Positions 61,350 through 64,000 of a DNA stretch of 64,000 bases are shown in pieces. The stretch is from Opisthocomus hoazin (Eukaryota; Chordata; Aves; Opisthocomiformes; Opisthocomidae): contig NC_134440.1 in the NCBI RefSeq assembly GCF_030867145.1, positions 3,348,001 to 3,412,000 of the forward strand, read 5' to 3'. The number at the start of each line of letters is the position of its first letter. Within the stretch, counting starts at the first letter, position 1. The notes under the pieces are model-generated. The model made no database searches, had not been told where the DNA came from, and saw only the letters and a program-made list of their open reading frames with translations. Both the position numbers and the translations under genes were made by a program.

Positions 61350-61697
61350 TGAATGAATGGGGAAGAGAAGAGAGGATCTTTATTTCCCTTCACGTCACCA
61401 AGAATTCAGGCCTGGCCTCTCCTTTGCTGGAGGAAGGAAACATGTTCTTGAAAGACATTCCTCCAGGAGACTGATCCAGCCTGCCAGGAATGGCCCAAGC
61501 CAGCAGCATTGTGCAGGAAGGAAAAATAGTGGAGGCACTTTATCAAAGCATCCCTTCTCCTCTCACCCACCTCCCCCCTACTCTCCAACCCTGATTCAGG
61601 TCCAAAGTGTCCACCTTAAACCATGTCAGGTCCCAGTATTCCCAAAGCAGCAGCAAGGTCAGGGCAGTCTGAGCCAAGCAAGCCAGGCCAGAGGATG
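61350..61697 (-). other. DDX49: DDX49 3' untranslated region
   Basis: This is the sequence after the DDX49 stop codon (61,698-61,700 on the minus strand). It ends about 10-30 nt past a canonical poly(A) signal, giving a short 3' UTR of roughly 330-350 nt. The exact cleavage site is estimated, not observed. A U-rich stretch on the minus strand follows at about 61,325-61,350, as expected downstream of a cleavage site. Confidence 0.7.
61379..61384 (-). terminator. DDX49: Poly(A) signal AATAAA for DDX49
   Basis: The plus strand reads TTTATT here, which is AATAAA on the minus strand. It lies about 315 nt after the DDX49 stop codon, on the correct strand, and is the first canonical signal I see after it. 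Confidence 0.75.
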
Positions 61698-61874
61698 TTA
61701 TTTCTCTTCCTTAGCACGCAGTTTGTTCTGCCGCTCCATCTTCTTCTGCAGTCTCCTCTTCAGTTGCAGTTCCTTTTGCTTCTGCAGTGCCTGCTGGACC
61801 TTCTCACGGCACTGCTTGTTTTTCTTCCTGATCTTCGCCAGCTCTGCCTTCCTTTTTGCCTCCAAGTCTGGATC
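61698..61874 (-). CDS. DDX49: DDX49 terminal coding exon (basic C-terminal tail)
   Basis: On the minus strand the exon follows a TTTGCTATTGCAG acceptor, opens with DPDLEAKRKAELAKIRKKNK and runs 58 codons to TAA at 61,698-61,700. DDX49 is a nucleolar DEAD-box RNA helicase, related to yeast Dbp8, which acts in small-subunit ribosome biogenesis; a role in mRNA export and pre-rRNA levels has been described for the human protein. This exon encodes the lysine- and glutamine-rich tail beyond the helicase core, predicted to be largely helical and basic, ending in KLRAKEEK. The DPDLEAKRKAELAKI block is, as I recall it, highly conserved in vertebrate DDX49. The extreme end looks different from the glycine- and proline-containing mammalian tail, which is variable. 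The reading frame joins the upstream exon in phase 0. Confidence 0.93.
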   Translation of the reverse strand, partial: DPDLEAKRKAELAKIRKKNKQCREKVQQALQKQKELQLKRRLQKKMERQNKLRAKEEK

Positions 61875-62168
61875 CTGCAATAGCAAATGCCAGGACACTA
61901 GTGACACGCCGAGGGACAGCGCCAGCCCCGTTGCCTTTCCTAGATGCCCACGCTGCTTTCCAGCCCGTGACCGAGTAGGCTGCAAAAGCCAGACACTACT
62001 CCAATGCACTTTTTAATATCAGTCACCCTTTAAGAAAAAACTTCGCCACCCTGAAGGGGAGTGAGGCGACACACCCCAGCAGCGATGGAGGAACTGTGAT
62101 TTCTGTTTCATGTCGATGGCATCATACCAGCTACTGATCAAAGCAGTTTACAGAGCAGCAGCTCTCAC
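61875..62168 (-). other. DDX49: DDX49 last intron
   Basis: This is a 294-bp GT-AG intron between the penultimate and terminal coding exons. I see no element or RNA gene in it. Confidence 0.85.
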
Positions 62169-62240
62169 CTTCCCTTCAAGGATCATTTGTTTCCGCTTAT
62201 TGATTTCTTTCTTCTCATCAAAATCCATTGCCTCCAGTTT
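62169..62240 (-). CDS. DDX49: DDX49 internal coding exon, penultimate
   Basis: This is a 72-bp exon of 24 codons on the minus strand, flanked by a TTTTGCTTTGACAG acceptor and a GTGAGA donor, phase 0 at both ends. It encodes KLEAMDFDEKKEINKRKQMI and then LEGK, a charged helical linker between the second RecA-like domain and the basic tail. The block is characteristic of DDX49. The intron after it (61,875-62,168) is only 294 bp, in keeping with compact introns of avian microchromosomes. Confidence 0.94.
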
Positions 62241-62505
62241 CTGTCAAAGCAAAAATACAGCAGGGCAGTCAGTCACCAAGCGCGGAGTCTGACACGGAGA
62301 AAAGCAGCACGGCTCAGAAGAGTCAGCGGAGCCTCCGCAGCGCGCACACGTTTGGTAGCCCGCAGACCTTCCCCCCAAGGCACCAGCCTCCAGCCTCAAC
62401 ACCCCGCAGCACTAAAATGCTGCAAAAATGTGCAGTAATAGAGCAAGCCTAGGGAAGAGAACTAAAACGGCCCTCCCCGCACACAGGTCTATGTGCTTCC
62501 ACTAG

Positions 62506-62754
62506 GAAGGGCACAAACCGAAGCAGAGGAAGTTCCGTCTGAATATGAGGAAGAATTTCTTCCCTCTGAGGGTGACAGAGCCCTGGCCCAGGCTGCCCAG
62601 GGAGGCTGTGGAGTCTCCTTCTCTGGAGATATTCCAGACCTGCCTGGACAAGGTCCTCTACAGCCTGCTCTGGGTGACCCTGCTTCGGCAGGAGGGTTGG
62701 ACTGGGTGACCCACAGAGGTCCCTTCCAACCCCTACCATTCTGTGATTCTGTGA
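62506..62754 (+). mobile_element. CR1 LINE fragment, 3' end, 5'-truncated
   Basis: The segment begins near AGGAAGGGCACAAACCGAAG and shows the conserved 3' end of chicken-repeat-1 elements, including GGTGACAGAGCCCTGG, GGAGTCTCCTTCTCTGGAGA and AGGTCCCTTCCAACCCCTA. It closes with two tandem ATTCTGTG octamers (62,738-62,753) instead of a poly(A) tail, which is diagnostic of CR1. It is about 250 bp, severely 5'-truncated as most CR1 copies are, and has no coding capacity. It lies in the 662-bp DDX49 intron, antisense to the gene. It supports an avian or other sauropsid origin. Confidence 0.93.
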
Positions 62755-62902
62755 GAAGGAACAAAGATCCTTACTGACACGCTCAAGAGCAAAGCTGCGT
62801 ATCCAGAGCCGCGCGTTAGACTGCAGCGCATCTCCCAGTTACGCCCAGCCGCGCAGGACCTCCAGCCCCCGGAACAAAGGGGCTTCACGTTCGCACGCTT
62901 AC

Positions 62903-62991
62903 GATTTCACATTCCCTCCTGGTGATGTTCACGTGGGTGAGGATGTCGAGCACAAACCGCTCCTCCGCAGAGAACTCCTGCAGCTTCAGTT
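62903..62991 (-). CDS. DDX49: DDX49 internal coding exon, end of helicase domain 2
   Basis: This is an 89-bp exon on the minus strand, bounded by CCTGATTTAG at the acceptor and GTAAGC at the donor. Its first two bases complete a lysine codon begun in the upstream exon, and it ends in phase 0. It encodes LKLQEFSAEERFVLDILTHV followed by NITRRECEI, the C-terminal helices of the second RecA-like lobe, where DDX49 orthologues have the similar block ending in RRECEIKLE. The polypyrimidine tract at the acceptor is weak, but frame and similarity both support it. The intron downstream (62,241-62,902) contains a CR1 fragment. Confidence 0.93.
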
Positions 62992-63602
62992 CTAAATCAG
63001 GGCGAGACATTTACAGACCATGGTTGGTTACAAAATCCAGGGGCAGATTCTCAACTAGTAAAAAACCCAGTATAGCTCCTCTGGTTATCAGTAGAAATGT
63101 TGTCATATGCTGCGATCACTCTGACTTCTTCAGCCTACAGCAAAGGATTAAATCCCCCCCTCTGCCTACCACTCCCCCCATCACAAGATGTTGCATTCAT
63201 TAGGTCACTTCCTAAAAAAATAGGAAGTCTGAACCTACGCAAAGCAACCTGTTCTTTTCGTCCACCTCAGCACACACAGGAGCAAGGCGGTAAGGAAGAA
63301 GCTGGCTGCTTTAATAAAAAGGTTGCGGAGGAAGTTTAGCACACTGTTCCTCCTCCACTAGAAGCAGCAGGAAACCAAACACATGCATGCCTGGCACACT
63401 CCAGAGCAGAATCCAAGCTGACAGAGACCCAAGTGCTCCTGCTCCTCCCCACACCTTAGCCACACACGGAAGAGAAACCACTTTTATGCTGCTGCTCTGG
63501 ATCACGCATTCTGCGCTGATGGAATCCGTGCTGCAGGTACCACCAGCGCAGAGGAACATGCATGATCCCAGGTTTTAGTAGCGCTAATGGTGCTCTACTT
63601 AC
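62992..63602 (-). other. DDX49: DDX49 intron, 611 bp
   Basis: This is a GT-AG intron. The only structure noted is a perfect 8-bp inverted repeat (ACTTCCTA at 63,207-63,214 and TAGGAAGT at 63,221-63,228) around an A6 loop. No snoRNA C/D boxes or other RNA gene features were recognised. Confidence 0.8.
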
Positions 63603-63677
63603 TGATTTCCTCCTCAATGGCGTGTACGAGATGGATGTCGTACTGCGTCACCAGTGTAATCGCTATTCCTTTCCGAC
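63603..63677 (-). CDS. DDX49: DDX49 internal coding exon, helicase domain 2 after motif VI
   Basis: This is a 75-bp exon on the minus strand with acceptor TCTCATCATCCAG and donor GTAAGT. It begins with two bases of a split codon, then encodes RKGIAITLVTQYDIHLVHAI and EEEI, and leaves one base for the next exon. The AITLVTQYDIHLVHAIEE block is a strong DDX49 signature. It lies directly after helicase motif VI (HRxGRxxR), which must be in the exon upstream, beyond the right end of the window. The window therefore holds about the last 136 residues of a protein that is about 480 residues in mammals. No frameshift or stop is present, so the gene looks intact here. Confidence 0.94.
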
Positions 63678-64000
63678 CTGGATGATGAGAACACAGTGAC
63701 AGATCAATCTTGACAAGCAGAGGGAGATGAAGCCTAACCCGTGCCAAATTCCATCCATCCCCGAGAGTCAGCCCAGCACATTACAGTGACAGGGTGCTCA
63801 GAGGGGTCTTTAATTGCTCTGAAAAATCAGCTAACTATTGGTGCAGAGCAGACCCGAGTCAGGCTGAGCCACCACTGCAATCTGAAGGCAGGGTGCTGAG
63901 CTGGTGCTCTGAGGAGACCTGGTGCTGACCAAAAAGGCTGCACCGCAGCTGCTGTGAAGCCTCCTCGCCCCCATCCAGGGCTCAGCCCCAGCACTGGGAT
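63678..64000 (-). other. DDX49: DDX49 intron, partial, running off the right end
   Basis: This is sequence upstream of the first DDX49 exon in the window. I searched the minus strand for the expected preceding exon, with its HRxGRxxR motif, and found nothing, so this is intron for at least 323 bp. Confidence 0.7.

Noticed and set aside
61357..62016. 219-codon plus-strand open frame opposite the DDX49 terminal exon
   Set aside because: It is the antisense shadow of the terminal exon and 3' UTR. The Cys/Phe/Ser-rich section is the complement of Lys/Glu/Gln codons.
62449..62777. Open frames around 62,449-62,777 on both strands
   Set aside because: They fall on the non-coding 3' part of the CR1 fragment and within a DDX49 intron.

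Overview
The window looks like an avian nuclear chromosome at the border between a large satellite array and a gene. Two things point to a bird. A truncated CR1 retrotransposon at about 62,506-62,754 ends in the tandem ATTCTGTG octamers typical of avian and reptilian CR1. The one recognisable gene is DDX49, which in birds sits on the microchromosome corresponding to human 19p13.11 (chromosome 28 in chicken). A 191-bp monomer is also the published length of the zebra finch centromeric satellite Tgut191A, so a songbird centromere or pericentromere is plausible. I could not align the sequences to test this.

Layout. (1) Positions 1-56,380 are one uninterrupted head-to-tail array of a GC-rich 191-bp monomer, about 295 copies, all in one orientation. 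It has three zones. From 1 to about 15,216 there are large-scale duplications at 5, 18, 33 and 50 monomers. From about 15,217 to 53,850 there is a higher-order repeat (HOR) series in which each unit is marked by one diagnostic monomer carrying GCAAATTAGG. The distances between markers are 7,065, 6,299, 6,299, 6,108, 3,056, 3,055 and 3,437 bp, or 37, 33, 33, 32, 16, 16 and 18 monomers. From about 53,850 to 56,380 the monomers are visibly more diverged, as expected at an array edge. (2) Positions 56,381 to about 61,350 are single-copy sequence with no gene I can support. (3) From about 61,350 to 63,677 are the last four coding exons and 3' UTR of DDX49 on the minus strand, with a CR1 fragment in one intron. 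The rest of the gene lies beyond the right end.

The many open frames of 60-240 codons in the array are by-products of the repeat, not genes. The most interesting material is the internal architecture of the array: a once-per-unit landmark, unit size that falls stepwise toward the edge, nested 9- and 10-monomer duplications placed differently in neighbouring units, 1-2 bp deletions that act as lineage tags, and conserved short dyad symmetries in each monomer. The array ends only about 5 kb from the 3' end of a housekeeping RNA-helicase gene.
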